Below, one piece after another: positions 7,792 through 15,926 of a stretch of 49,852 nt of DNA (positions are counted from its first letter, which is position 1; every line of letters begins with the position of its first letter). Source of the stretch: Aeropyrum sp. (GTDB lineage: Archaea; Thermoproteota; Thermoprotei_A; Sulfolobales; Acidilobaceae); assembly GCA_015521685.1 (NCBI GenBank), contig WANT01000017.1:1-49852 (forward strand), written 5' to 3'. The notes under the pieces were generated by a model. The model was not told where the DNA came from, searched no databases, and was given only the letters and a program-made list of their open reading frames with translations. The position numbers and the translations under genes were made by a program.

Positions 7792-8739
7792 GTGAGGATA
7801 GTTATTGTCGGCGGCCTCGGGTATGTAGGGGCTAACGCTGCCCCAGCCCTGCTAAGGCTGGGAGAGGTTTTGATTGTTTATAGGGGTAGCCCTAGGGGTG
7901 CTAGGAGGGCTATAGCTGGGTATCTGGAGAAAGCTGGGGCTGAGCTTGTTAAGATGGATAGGGTATCCTCGGAGGAGCTGATGAGGCTGGGGGCAGATGT
8001 CTATATACACATGGCGGGCAAGATATCAGGCCCTTACAGGATTCAGTGGGAGTCTCACGTGGGTGTACTGTCTGAGATAGTCGACGCCGCCTCGCAGATA
8101 GGAGCTAGAGTGGTGTACACTAGTAGTACTCTTGCCTACGGTAGGGTTGAGGGCATGCCTAGGGGTAGCGAGGTCCTTGAGGAGGAGAGACACCTGTCAG
8201 GAGAGCGCAGGTGGAGATCGCACCACGGGAGGACTAAGGCTGAGGGCGAGAGGCTACTGGTTAGAAGGGCCGATGAGGTCGGGGGTAGGTTCTCCATACT
8301 GAGGCACGGACTCGTCGTAGGAGTATTCCCGTATCATAGGGAGTGGCAGGCGATTGTAAGGCTCTCTAGGCTAGGTCTCTACCCCTCCCTAGGCTGGGGG
8401 GTCAACTACACTTCTAGAAGGGCGTTGGAGTGGTCTTACACAGAGGCAGCTAGAGGAAGCCTGGATGGTCGTTGGGTGCACACGGCATCAACATACGCAC
8501 CATACAGTGAGGTTGCTAGGAGGGTCTGTGAGGAGCTAAAGAGGGTCTCTTGTAGGGGTATCCCCTTAGGAGTCTTGATACGGGTCGCTGGGCCCCTGGC
8601 TCCTTCATGGAGTTCTCTATCGGCGGTGTGGGAAGGAGTGGAGCAGGGCTACGTGTTTAAGTCGAGATACGGGGTACCGCGGGATAGTAGTGTTGAGGAC
8701 CTCGTCTCTAGCCTAGTCTCATGGCTTGCAAGGAATTAA
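7792..8739 (+). CDS. NAD(P)-dependent epimerase/dehydratase (extended SDR) with altered catalytic Tyr
   Basis: A 315-residue extended short-chain dehydrogenase. The Rossmann motif is GGLGYVG at 7-13, an AGK segment (about 75-77) stands where SDRs usually have an NAG- or AGx-type motif, and the active-site strand VVYTSSTLAYG lies at 107-117. The YxxxK pair reads HGRTK, with His145 where Tyr is expected and the lysine kept at 149. The codon is CAC, one base from TAC. This would weaken or change proton transfer, so the protein may be a non-classical enzyme or an NAD-binding protein. Sugar-nucleotide epimerases and hydroxysteroid-dehydrogenase-like proteins are the nearest groups by feel. The start is GTG at 7792, and the gene converges on the phosphatase gene 2 bp away. 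Confidence 0.85.
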   Translation: MRIVIVGGLGYVGANAAPALLRLGEVLIVYRGSPRGARRAIAGYLEKAGAELVKMDRVSSEELMRLGADVYIHMAGKISGPYRIQWESHVGVLSEIVDAASQIGARVVYTSSTLAYGRVEGMPRGSEVLEEERHLSGERRWRSHHGRTKAEGERLLVRRADEVGGRFSILRHGLVVGVFPYHREWQAIVRLSRLGLYPSLGWGVNYTSRRALEWSYTEAARGSLDGRWVHTASTYAPYSEVARRVCEELKRVSCRGIPLGVLIRVAGPLAPSWSSLSAVWEGVEQGYVFKSRYGVPRDSSVEDLVSSLVSWLARN

Positions 8740-8741
8740 GG

Positions 8742-9446
8742 CTAGCAAGGCTCAATGGGAAGGTTAAACACTCTAGATATAATCTCAAAGGTCCCGCTCG
8801 CCCCAGGCCTGCTGGCTACTATGGATGCAGCAGTCTTAGCCTGGTTAGAGGCGTCGGCCGGAGCTCCCGAGATTCCAGCCTTGGCTAGCATTTCCACATC
8901 GTTGTCCCCGTCGCCCACAGCGAGGACCTCACTCCAGCTGGCGCCAAGCATCTCGAGAAGGGCTTCTAGACCCCTCGCCTTTCCGCCTCCAGGGGGCTGT
9001 ATGTGTAGCGCATAGCCTGACCATATGGCTGAGTACCCCGCCTGCCTGGCAAGCGACGACGCCCTTCTTATGAGCGGCTTATCGGGCGCTACAGGTATGA
9101 GGGCGTACTCGTGATACCTATACTCGTTCTGCCAGCTCTCTACGAAACCGAGCTCGACTATAGACTCTACGAGGTTTTTAGGCGGCTTTCCCCTGCAGAA
9201 GTGTATCCTCTCTCCACCAACAAAGGCTACACAACCGTTTTCAGCAATCACGGGGCCCCTGAGCCCGAGGTAGGACGCCAGCCCCTTAACCACTGGAAGG
9301 CTGTTCCCAGTAACCAAGACAGGCTCGACACTAAGGTCATCGAGCACCCTAGCAATCTTGATACTGCAGGGATCGAGCCTCGTGTCTCCTCTCCTAGCTG
9401 TTATTGTCCCGTCCACATCCAGGGCTACGACCCTTACTCCAGACAT
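8742..9446 (-). CDS. pgp: Phosphoglycolate phosphatase, archaeal HAD type
   Basis: A HAD-superfamily phosphatase of 234 residues. Motif I is ALDVDGT near the N-terminus with the nucleophile Asp, motif II is LVTGNS, the lysine is in PGGGKARG, and motif IV is GDGDND. A type IIB cap lies between motifs II and III. This matches the archaeal phosphoglycolate phosphatase subgroup; sucrose-phosphate and mannosyl-glycerate phosphatases share the fold, so the substrate is an inference. The ATG at 9446 is preferred over a GTG three codons earlier (9455) because GGAG lies about 10 bases before the ATG. It diverges from the aminopropyltransferase gene across about 80 bp. Confidence 0.9.
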   Translation of the reverse strand: MSGVRVVALDVDGTITARRGDTRLDPCSIKIARVLDDLSVEPVLVTGNSLPVVKGLASYLGLRGPVIAENGCVAFVGGERIHFCRGKPPKNLVESIVELGFVESWQNEYRYHEYALIPVAPDKPLIRRASSLARQAGYSAIWSGYALHIQPPGGGKARGLEALLEMLGASWSEVLAVGDGDNDVEMLAKAGISGAPADASNQAKTAASIVASRPGASGTFEIISRVFNLPIEPC

Positions 9447-9528
9447 CCAAACCACACTCCTAGGGTCAGGGCTTGGGATAGCCGCCGCCTAAAATTTACC
9501 CACTCGACCAGCCCGGTTATGAGTTCTG

Positions 9529-10473
9529 GTGTGTGGTGTAGTGGGCGACGAAATATTCCTCAAGTGGAGCTGGTTCCTAGAGTGGCTTACCCCCGGGAGG
9601 GCCACTCTGAAGCACGTGAAGAGAGTCATATTCCAGGGGAGGAGCAGGTTCCAGAGCGTGGCCGTGGTGGAGGTAGAGGATGAGGGTAAGGTGCTGGTTC
9701 TCGACGGCAAGACCCAGTCTAGCGAGAGCGACGAGTTCATATACCACGAGGCCCTAGTGCACCCGGCCATGCTACTCCATGGAAGCCCGGAGAAGGTGCT
9801 AATACTGGGAGGCGGGGAGGGAGCTACACTGCGGGAGGTCCTCAAGTATCGAAGTGTTAAGAGGGCGGTGATGGTTGACATAGACGACCTCGTAGTCGAG
9901 ATTGCTAGGAAGTACCTTCCGGAGTGGCATCAGGGCTCGTTCGACGATCCTAGGGCCAGCCTTGTCATAGACGATGCCTGGAACTTCGTCGCTGAGGGGA
10001 GGGAGAGGGGCTTTGATGTTGTAATCTCAGACCTCGTAGACCCCCTCGAGGCAGGTCCAGCAACCAGGCTTTACTCTCTAGAGTATTATAGGATGGTTAA
10101 GGACGTTATGAGTAGTGATGGCGTGTTCGTGACGCAGGCTGTAAGCATCTCCCATCTAGCACGATACCACGCGATAATCAAGAACACGCTATCCAGGGTG
10201 TTTAAACACGTTGCAAGCTATGGCGTCTACGTGCCGAGCTTCGACAGTATGTGGGGGTTCGTGCTGGCCAGCGACTCCAGGGACCCCCAGGTCCTCGCGT
10301 CGAGAGACGAGTTCGAATCAAGGGTGGCCAAGCTAATAGACCCCAAGACGCTTAAGTTCCTGGACTACATGGCGCTACTCCACATATTCAGTATTCCTAA
10401 GACCTATAAGGAGAAGATAGACGAGGTCGAGGAGTACGCTACACTTGATAACCAGGTATTCCTGCCAGCATGA
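9529..10473 (+). CDS. speE: Polyamine aminopropyltransferase (spermidine synthase family)
   Basis: A 314-residue spermidine synthase-type enzyme that moves an aminopropyl group from decarboxylated AdoMet to a polyamine. It shows a substrate-gate region with YHEALVHPAM (about 72-81), the AdoMet-binding motif LILGGGEGATLREVLKY (about 90-106), the acidic residue in MVDIDDLVVEIA, and the active-site segment VISDLVDPLEAGPA. Whether putrescine, agmatine or cadaverine is used cannot be told; crenarchaeal enzymes often accept agmatine. The start is GTG at 9529, and other GTG codons follow within 15 bp. The stop overlaps the ATG of the PGI/PMI gene in ATGA, so the two are translationally coupled. Confidence 0.93.
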   Translation: MCGVVGDEIFLKWSWFLEWLTPGRATLKHVKRVIFQGRSRFQSVAVVEVEDEGKVLVLDGKTQSSESDEFIYHEALVHPAMLLHGSPEKVLILGGGEGATLREVLKYRSVKRAVMVDIDDLVVEIARKYLPEWHQGSFDDPRASLVIDDAWNFVAEGRERGFDVVISDLVDPLEAGPATRLYSLEYYRMVKDVMSSDGVFVTQAVSISHLARYHAIIKNTLSRVFKHVASYGVYVPSFDSMWGFVLASDSRDPQVLASRDEFESRVAKLIDPKTLKFLDYMALLHIFSIPKTYKEKIDEVEEYATLDNQVFLPA

Positions 10474-11459
10474 GGGGGAGCGGCTGGTTGGAAAGCCATT
10501 ACATGGAGTGGCCTTCATGGTTTTCAAGGGCTCTTGAGATGTATAGGGGGTTGGCTGGAGTCTTCAGAGGTCTAAGTCATGTATACTCTTGTGGGATGGG
10601 GGGTAGTGGGGCCGCCTCCGACTATCTAGCCGAGCTGCTATGGTACACCGGTTCAAGTGTAAGGCTAACAGTAGTGAAGGACTTGGCTCCGCGCGAGAAG
10701 CCCTCTAGCGAGTACGGGCTGGTCCTGTCCAGCTATTCCGGGAACACAGTGGAAACTCTAGCCTGCGGCGAACGTCTGGCAAAGCAAGCTAGCTCCATAC
10801 TTGCGGTTACATCTGGGGGAAGGCTGTTAGAGTTAGCTAGGAGTAGAGGGTGGAGTATTGCTGAGGTACCCCAGGGCCTCCTACCTAGAGTGTCTTTTCC
10901 ATGGATGCTAGGCGCCCTCATCTCGTCATTCTCGGAAGAACTTAATTTGAACCTCGAGGCCCTGTCCTCTAGGACTTCCCGTATCGATGTCGCTGAAGCC
11001 AGGAGCAAGGCCGGCGTCGTCGCGGAGTTTCTATACGATCATAGGATTGCGACGATAGCCTCGTGCGGGCCTACAACCCCATTAGCCGTTAGGCTAAAGA
11101 ACGAGCTGGCTGAGAACTCTAAGATGCCGTCTAGGCTCGAGGTATACCCTGAGTCTTCCCACAACGATATCGTAGCTTTAGAGACAGCTAGGGGTTTGTA
11201 CGGAGGTGTCTTCCTGACTCCCTCTTCCGGCGAGTGCATGGCGGTAATGAGGGCTGCCAGCCAGATTTATGCTGAGTACGGGGTTCCTTATCTGGAGTTG
11301 GTAGTAGGGGTTGATGGAGGCGTTGAGGACCTGGCGATAGAATACCTGTACTGGACTATCGTCGCTGGGCTCTCTAGCGTAGAGCTAGCTAGGAGGAGGG
11401 GTCTAGACCCAGCATCCACGCGCCCAATAGAAAGATATAAGAGGATAGTATCAATATGA
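10470..11459 (+). CDS. pgi: Bifunctional phosphoglucose/phosphomannose isomerase
   Basis: A 329-residue archaeal PGI/PMI that interconverts glucose-6-P or mannose-6-P with fructose-6-P. The SIS fold shows CGMGGSGAASDYLAELL (41-57), LSSYSGNTVETLACGE (86-101) and AVTSGGRLLELA. Catalytic residues expected in this family are a Glu in KNELAENSK (Glu215 by spacing), His231 in PESSHNDI, and a C-terminal lysine (Lys324 in ERYKRI). The length is typical for the crenarchaeal bifunctional form, and the enzyme has been characterised in Aeropyrum (from memory). It overlaps the preceding aminopropyltransferase gene by 4 bp, and the two pathways have no obvious metabolic tie. Confidence 0.95.
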   Translation: MRGSGWLESHYMEWPSWFSRALEMYRGLAGVFRGLSHVYSCGMGGSGAASDYLAELLWYTGSSVRLTVVKDLAPREKPSSEYGLVLSSYSGNTVETLACGERLAKQASSILAVTSGGRLLELARSRGWSIAEVPQGLLPRVSFPWMLGALISSFSEELNLNLEALSSRTSRIDVAEARSKAGVVAEFLYDHRIATIASCGPTTPLAVRLKNELAENSKMPSRLEVYPESSHNDIVALETARGLYGGVFLTPSSGECMAVMRAASQIYAEYGVPYLELVVGVDGGVEDLAIEYLYWTIVAGLSSVELARRRGLDPASTRPIERYKRIVSI

Positions 11460-11495
11460 ACATGCGCCGATCCATACACATATAATGGGAGCAAG

Positions 11496-13052
11496 GTGTT
11501 GCCGAGTAGCAGGAGGCTAACAATAGCGGAGAAGAGGGCGATAGTTCAGGACGCGATACACGGCTCCATAATGATAACCAACGCCGAGTACATAACACTC
11601 CAAACCCCCTTCATGAGGAGGCTACACGGCATTAAGCAACTAGGCTTCAGTTATCTCGTATTCCCCAGCGCAACACACTCTAGGCTCTCCCACTCCATAG
11701 GAGTGATGCACATAGCGTCAAAGATGGCTGACAGCCTCCTCTCGAGGCTCGAGCCGAGAGAGTGCAGGGAGATACTGGGTAAGTGTGGGGAGAGCGAGAA
11801 GACGGCGTTTAGAACTCTAGCTAGGATGGCTGGCCTCATACACGACGTCGGCCACTATCCATACAGCCATATGTTCGAGAATGCAGTGGAGCATCTGATG
11901 AAGAGGGGCGATATTGAGTGGGAGGCTAGTCCAGCTGGCTACGGAAGGCTGAAGCCTCATGAGGAGGCGGGCTATATATTTGCGAGGGAGATGGCTAGGA
12001 TCGCTGGAGAGGACCTCGGGGAGGAGGAGCTAGCCCTAGTTATTAGTGCAGCTGCGAAAACCGTGTTCGCCAGAAGCCCTGAGAAGGAGTATCAGGAGCT
12101 TGGGTTAGCCGGGCATGCTTGGCATATAGTGAGGGATATCATATCCCACGATGTGGTTGATGCGGATAGACTGGACTACCTTAGGAGGGATGCGTGGTTC
12201 ACGGGAGTCGTGTATGGCTATACAGACTTGGAGCGGGTATATGAGGGCATTAATATCGGTTTAGCGGGCAGGCCTAAGATAGTGTACGACAGGAAGAGCT
12301 ATCAAAGCATAGAGGACGTGTTCGACTCCAGGTACAAGATGTACAGGTCTGTATACTACCACCACAAGGTTATGAGCCTGAGCTACTCTATGAAGAGGCT
12401 CATAAGCTATGTGAGGGAGGAGTGGAGCAGCATAGCCCCGGAAAGATTTGAGGGCGTCGGGTTCGACGACCTAATCCAGCCCGAGAGGCTGGCCAAGATG
12501 GTGGCTGAAGGGGAGCTTTACTTCGACGACACAGACTTCGATGACATAATCAGGAATATCCTGGCTAGGGGGAGCAGAGAGGCTAGGAGGTGGGCTAGAT
12601 GCTTCACCCACGAGCGCCACCTGCTCCCCATCTCCCTAGTTAAGAGGCAGGACGAGATCGTGGGAGCCATAGAGGAGGTGTTGGGAAGTGGGGGCAGCGT
12701 CCACGAGAGGCTATCCAACGTCTCCAGGGCCATGAGTATGTTCATAGATAGCAACATACTGTTGAGCGAGTTTGGAGAGAGGATTAGGCGGGAGGCTAGC
12801 GTGTTAGCTGGCGTCAGCTACTCTGACGTGGAGTTCGATGCTGAGGTAGCCTTCACTTCTGGTAGTGAGGGCGGGTTTGACACTATATATATTAGGATCT
12901 TGGACGAGCTCTCAAGCATCCCAATAGTAGTGCCATTCATCTACTCTGAAGACCCCGAGGCCCACGAAAAGCTATACAGGAGGAGGCGCGAGATAAGAAA
13001 GGCCTTCAGGGATATTGTATCACGAAGTAGGGTGTGGTCAGCAATAAGATAA
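11496..13052 (+). CDS. HD-superfamily phosphohydrolase (dNTPase/SAMHD1-like)
   Basis: A 518-residue HD-domain hydrolase. The N-terminus has the family element VQDAIHGSIMIT followed by QTPFMRRLHGIKQLGFSYLVFPSATHSRLSHSIGV, in which His66 is the first metal ligand. The HD pair is His116-Asp117 in LIHDVGHYPYSH, and the last Asp is in ISHDVVDADRLDYLRRD. These proteins resemble bacterial dGTPases and SAMHD1 and usually remove triphosphate from dNTPs, although several archaeal members have not been tested. The C-terminal 200 residues are less conserved. The start is GTG at 11496 or the adjoining TTG at 11499. The gene runs in the same direction as the PGI/PMI gene, 36 bp downstream. Confidence 0.92.
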   Translation: MLPSSRRLTIAEKRAIVQDAIHGSIMITNAEYITLQTPFMRRLHGIKQLGFSYLVFPSATHSRLSHSIGVMHIASKMADSLLSRLEPRECREILGKCGESEKTAFRTLARMAGLIHDVGHYPYSHMFENAVEHLMKRGDIEWEASPAGYGRLKPHEEAGYIFAREMARIAGEDLGEEELALVISAAAKTVFARSPEKEYQELGLAGHAWHIVRDIISHDVVDADRLDYLRRDAWFTGVVYGYTDLERVYEGINIGLAGRPKIVYDRKSYQSIEDVFDSRYKMYRSVYYHHKVMSLSYSMKRLISYVREEWSSIAPERFEGVGFDDLIQPERLAKMVAEGELYFDDTDFDDIIRNILARGSREARRWARCFTHERHLLPISLVKRQDEIVGAIEEVLGSGGSVHERLSNVSRAMSMFIDSNILLSEFGERIRREASVLAGVSYSDVEFDAEVAFTSGSEGGFDTIYIRILDELSSIPIVVPFIYSEDPEAHEKLYRRRREIRKAFRDIVSRSRVWSAIR

Positions 13053-13103
13053 ACCTAATCCAAGTGAGAGGCCATACAAAATAGTTGGGGGGTTCCTGCT
13101 ATA

Positions 13104-14243
13104 GTGGAGACTGTATTCAGCAGCAAGCAAAGCCAGGAGGCGGTGGCGGAGCGGGTAGCGCTGGTGCTAATAGTTGACCTCGACGACGACATAGGCGAGG
13201 TCCTGGGGGAGAGCATGATAGTAGGGTACGAGCGTGTTGTTGAGGCTGGCTTGGCTTACGCTACTGAAAGGCCTGACGACGCCGATGTCAACACTATATT
13301 CTCGGGAATACAGCTGTATAGGAGGCTGTCCGGCCTCTACAGCTATGTTGAGATAGCTATAGTTGGGGGAGACAGGAGGGGGGGTATAGAGGCTCAGCGC
13401 AAGCTCCGGGAGAGGGTTGAAGCGTTGCTGAACAGCCTCGGAGGCAGGGCTGAGGTATATATAGTTGGCGATGGGGGTGAGGAGTACGTAGCCAGCCACA
13501 TTATAAGGGATATAGCTGATGTTGTCGGGATAAAAAGTGTGGTAGTCTCCCAGCATCTGGGAATAGAGTCAAACTACATGCTGATAGCTAGGTATGTGAG
13601 GAAGGCCCTAACAGACCCGCAATACTCGGTCATGTTTGTTGGCATACCAGGGCTAATCATAACAAGCGCGGCGCTACTACTTCTAGCAGGCTTCTTTTCT
13701 CTAGCTCTTAAGATCTCTATGCTAATACTAGGGGTAGCTATGGTCGTCTACGGCTTTAGGCTAGAAGGGACGATAAAATCCACTATGATGAGGTTTGTGG
13801 AGGAGATAAGGCAGGCCCCTCACATAAGGTTAGGCGGCTTAATGGCGCTAATCCTCCTTTCCTCGATAGGAGTGGTCCTAGCATATCTTGGATATAAGTC
13901 TAATGGAGTCTCCTACGCTATAGTGTCTATTCTATCCTACACTATACCCCTAACTCTAACTGGCATCATAACATACATCCTCATAAGTAGGGTTCTGGCC
14001 AGCGCCTCAGAGGGAAAAATAGATATCTCCAGAAACCTAGCCCTGATGAGCATACTAGGTTTTACGGCGCTAGCCTTCTACGACCTAGGTAGCACCCTTC
14101 AGGGCCTAATAGAGAGTGGGGTAGACCCGCTGGGGGTGGCGCTGCAGGGTGTTACCCAGTCTAAGTTCATACAATACATAGTTGTCGGCGCCGGGCTAGC
14201 TAGCCTAACCGAGCTGGTATCGAGAGCGCTTCGAGAGCTGTAG
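13104..14243 (+). CDS. DUF373 family membrane protein
   Basis: A 379-residue protein of the archaeal DUF373 family. The cytoplasmic N-terminal half begins with LVLIVDLDDDIGE and contains ERPDDADVNTIFSGIQLYRRL, the family's aspartate-rich elements. The C-terminal half from about residue 175 has six or seven hydrophobic helices (for example VMFVGIPGLIITSAALLLLA and LGGLMALILLSSIGVVLAYLG). The function of the family is unknown; the two acidic clusters suggest metal or nucleotide binding at the membrane face (inference). The start is GTG at 13104, preceded by GGGGGG at about 13086. It is the last plus-strand gene before the SRP19-to-CBS block on the other strand. Confidence 0.85.
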   Translation: METVFSSKQSQEAVAERVALVLIVDLDDDIGEVLGESMIVGYERVVEAGLAYATERPDDADVNTIFSGIQLYRRLSGLYSYVEIAIVGGDRRGGIEAQRKLRERVEALLNSLGGRAEVYIVGDGGEEYVASHIIRDIADVVGIKSVVVSQHLGIESNYMLIARYVRKALTDPQYSVMFVGIPGLIITSAALLLLAGFFSLALKISMLILGVAMVVYGFRLEGTIKSTMMRFVEEIRQAPHIRLGGLMALILLSSIGVVLAYLGYKSNGVSYAIVSILSYTIPLTLTGIITYILISRVLASASEGKIDISRNLALMSILGFTALAFYDLGSTLQGLIESGVDPLGVALQGVTQSKFIQYIVVGAGLASLTELVSRALREL

Positions 14244-14268
14244 GCGGACTGGGAATATACTAGTAATA

Positions 14269-14583
14269 CTATCTCTTGCGGGAGGCCACAATCTCCTTGA
14301 GCCGCCTCGCAACCACGCCAAGAACCTCAGACTTGCTCAACCCCTCATCAACCCGCACAAGAACTCTTTCCCTGCACCTCCACCAAAGCCTAGGATAGGA
14401 GGCCTCCTCGACCTCTGCGTCAAACCCAGCCATCCTAGCCGCCTCCACAACGTCTCGAGCTCTAGGGTTTGGAACCGACAGCTCCTTCGAAACCCTCCTT
14501 CCAAGCCTCCTAGGTATTGTAGAGTCAAAGTATGCTGGCCACAAGACAATGGTCTTCGAAGAGCTCTCGCCGCGTTTGCGCAT
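14269..14583 (-). CDS. srp19: Signal recognition particle protein SRP19
   Basis: A 104-residue SRP19 that binds the tips of helices 6 and 8 of SRP RNA and prepares it for SRP54. It begins with IVLWPAYFDSTIPRRLGRRVSKELSV, the family's hallmark segment, and continues with PNPRARDVVEAARMAGFDAEVEEASYPR and a basic C-terminus (ARRLKEIVASRKR). I place the start at the ATG at 14583. The reading frame stays open for another 39 codons upstream, but that part does not look like the family and overlaps the likely TATA box (GTATAAA, minus strand, 14658-14666). Confidence 0.93.
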   Translation of the reverse strand: MRKRGESSSKTIVLWPAYFDSTIPRRLGRRVSKELSVPNPRARDVVEAARMAGFDAEVEEASYPRLWWRCRERVLVRVDEGLSKSEVLGVVARRLKEIVASRKR

Positions 14584-14634
14584 AGTGGAATGCCACCCTA
14601 GAGGAGAGTTGGGTTGCTGGATTGTAAAAGTATA

Positions 14635-14666
14635 GGCTTGCCCGTGCAAGCCAGGGGGTTTATACT
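14635..14666 (-). promoter_or_regulatory. SRP19 promoter with a 7-bp inverted repeat next to it
   Basis: On the minus strand a TATA box, GTATAAACC, covers 14666-14658. Immediately downstream, 14652-14635, lies GGCTTGC/GCAAGCC with a 4-base loop, between the TATA box and the expected start of transcription near 14635. An operator at this place would block the polymerase; this is an inference from position only. Confidence 0.4.
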
Positions 14667-14741
14667 GTCTCCCAGGACCTCGCATACTTCGTATAAGCAA
14701 TTGTGATAGTATTGTGGTGAGCCTTCTAGCATTCCCAGCTC

Positions 14742-15143
14742 TTAGCCTCCCTCTTCAATGAGCACCGCGTTAACCACACCGTCCTGTCCCGGCCTCGAGG
14801 TAACGACGGCCCTACCAGCACTTGTCTCTATGATAGCCCCCTTGATTATTATTCCACGCCTCGCATACTCCCTCAGGGCCGGAGTCTCTACTACTCTAAC
14901 TATCCTAGCCTTCTTAGCCTCGCCCGTCTTGGGGTTGGATACTATTGCGAAAGCCACCTTCTTCACCCTAATCTTATAGCCTCCACCGCGTGCTCGAACC
15001 TTCTTCCTCTCCTCCTCCTCGCCCGGGGACAGTATTGCAGGCGTGAAGGGCCTGCCCATGGCATACTTCCTCTTGACCTTATAATATCTCCCCTTCTTGC
15101 CCCCAGTGGGCTTCTTTCTGTCCCTCCACTGGTAGATGCCCAT
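14742..15143 (-). CDS. rps8e: 30S ribosomal protein S8e
   Basis: A 133-residue archaeal S8e. The N-terminus MGIYQWRDRKKPTGGKKGRYYKVKRKYAMGRP is the family signature, and the rest forms the expected beta-barrel-like domain (VRARGGGYKIRVKKVAFAIVS, ETPALREYARRGIIIKGAIIETSAGRAVVTSRPGQDG). It is a primary small-subunit protein. The ATG at 15143 has AAGGAG just upstream. A TATA box lies at 15186-15194, so the gene probably has its own promoter, although SRP19 follows on the same strand 158 bp later. Confidence 0.97.
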   Translation of the reverse strand: MGIYQWRDRKKPTGGKKGRYYKVKRKYAMGRPFTPAILSPGEEEERKKVRARGGGYKIRVKKVAFAIVSNPKTGEAKKARIVRVVETPALREYARRGIIIKGAIIETSAGRAVVTSRPGQDGVVNAVLIEEGG

Positions 15144-15185
15144 GACTCCTTACCCCACAGGATGAGATCGGGAGTAGCGTAGGGC

Positions 15186-15194
15186 TTATATTTA
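15186..15194 (-). promoter_or_regulatory. TATA box of the S8e gene
   Basis: The minus strand reads TAAATATAA at this place, about 47 bp before the S8e ATG, followed by a GC-rich leader that ends in AAGGAG. This is the usual arrangement for a strongly expressed ribosomal gene in this window. Confidence 0.55.
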
Positions 15195-15203
15195 GTGTAA
15201 CCT

Positions 15204-15782
15204 CTAGCAGTCTATGAACGAGACTCCAGCCTGCTCCGCAACATCCCTAACACTGGCGAGGGTGGTCTGGCCCGCTAGTCTAGGTAGGAGCGCCATTAGG
15301 ACGGCTTGCTCCGTTAACTCCTGTCGGCTTAGCGTCCCGAGGCTCGCGACACCGACAAACCCCACTCCCTCGCCGAGGCCACCTATCCTGCTAATCCCAG
15401 CAGCCTTCTCCAGCTCTACGCCTACTATCATTAACTCCACTATTCTCTTATCTAGCTCGAACGAGGGGCTGAGCCCTACAGATGCCCTACACTCCCTATC
15501 TACCACTACAGCTATCTGAGTCTCCAAATAGCCGGAAGAGGATGGGAAAGTGATCGGACCAGCTTCCACTCCCACGCCGAAATCGTGGCTCGAGGACCTC
15601 AAGGATTTCACAGCCCTCTCTAAAGCACCTGCCATAACTTCTGTTAGGCCGACTGGCTGGCTACCCACGCTAGTAACAACCTTGACCATGGCAACACTGG
15701 CATCGTAGAACCGCGAGAAAACCCGCTCCACAGCCCTAACCTTAATAGGGTTTGATGTGCCGACAGCAACATTAACAGGCAA
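15204..15782 (-). CDS. Inosine/xanthosine triphosphatase, YjjX/DUF84 family
   Basis: A 192-residue house-cleaning NTPase of the YjjX (NTPase/DUF84) family, which hydrolyses ITP and XTP to keep deaminated purines out of nucleic acids. Family marks are VAVGTSNPIKVRAVERVF at the N-terminus (the TxNxxK-type motif), SQPVGLTEVMAGALERA, FGVGVEAGPI and GGLGEGVGFVG, and a C-terminal QAVLMALLPRL helix. The start is TTG at 15782, right before the conserved strand. No strong ribosome binding site is visible, so the message may be leaderless. Confidence 0.88.
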   Translation of the reverse strand: MPVNVAVGTSNPIKVRAVERVFSRFYDASVAMVKVVTSVGSQPVGLTEVMAGALERAVKSLRSSSHDFGVGVEAGPITFPSSSGYLETQIAVVVDRECRASVGLSPSFELDKRIVELMIVGVELEKAAGISRIGGLGEGVGFVGVASLGTLSRQELTEQAVLMALLPRLAGQTTLASVRDVAEQAGVSFIDC

Positions 15783-15926
15783 CTAAGCTTCACCCTAGAT
15801 TAGGGGCACTTCTAGGGAGGCTTATGCTATAGATCAAGGTAGATGAAGGGATATGCAGTGTGTGGGGTTTTGTGAGAGGCTAGGCATCGATTAAAAATCA
15901 AGTTGTTATCTCAACAGGTGGCAGGC

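Noticed and set aside
14584-14700. N-terminal extension of SRP19
   Set aside because: It does not resemble the family and covers the likely TATA box.
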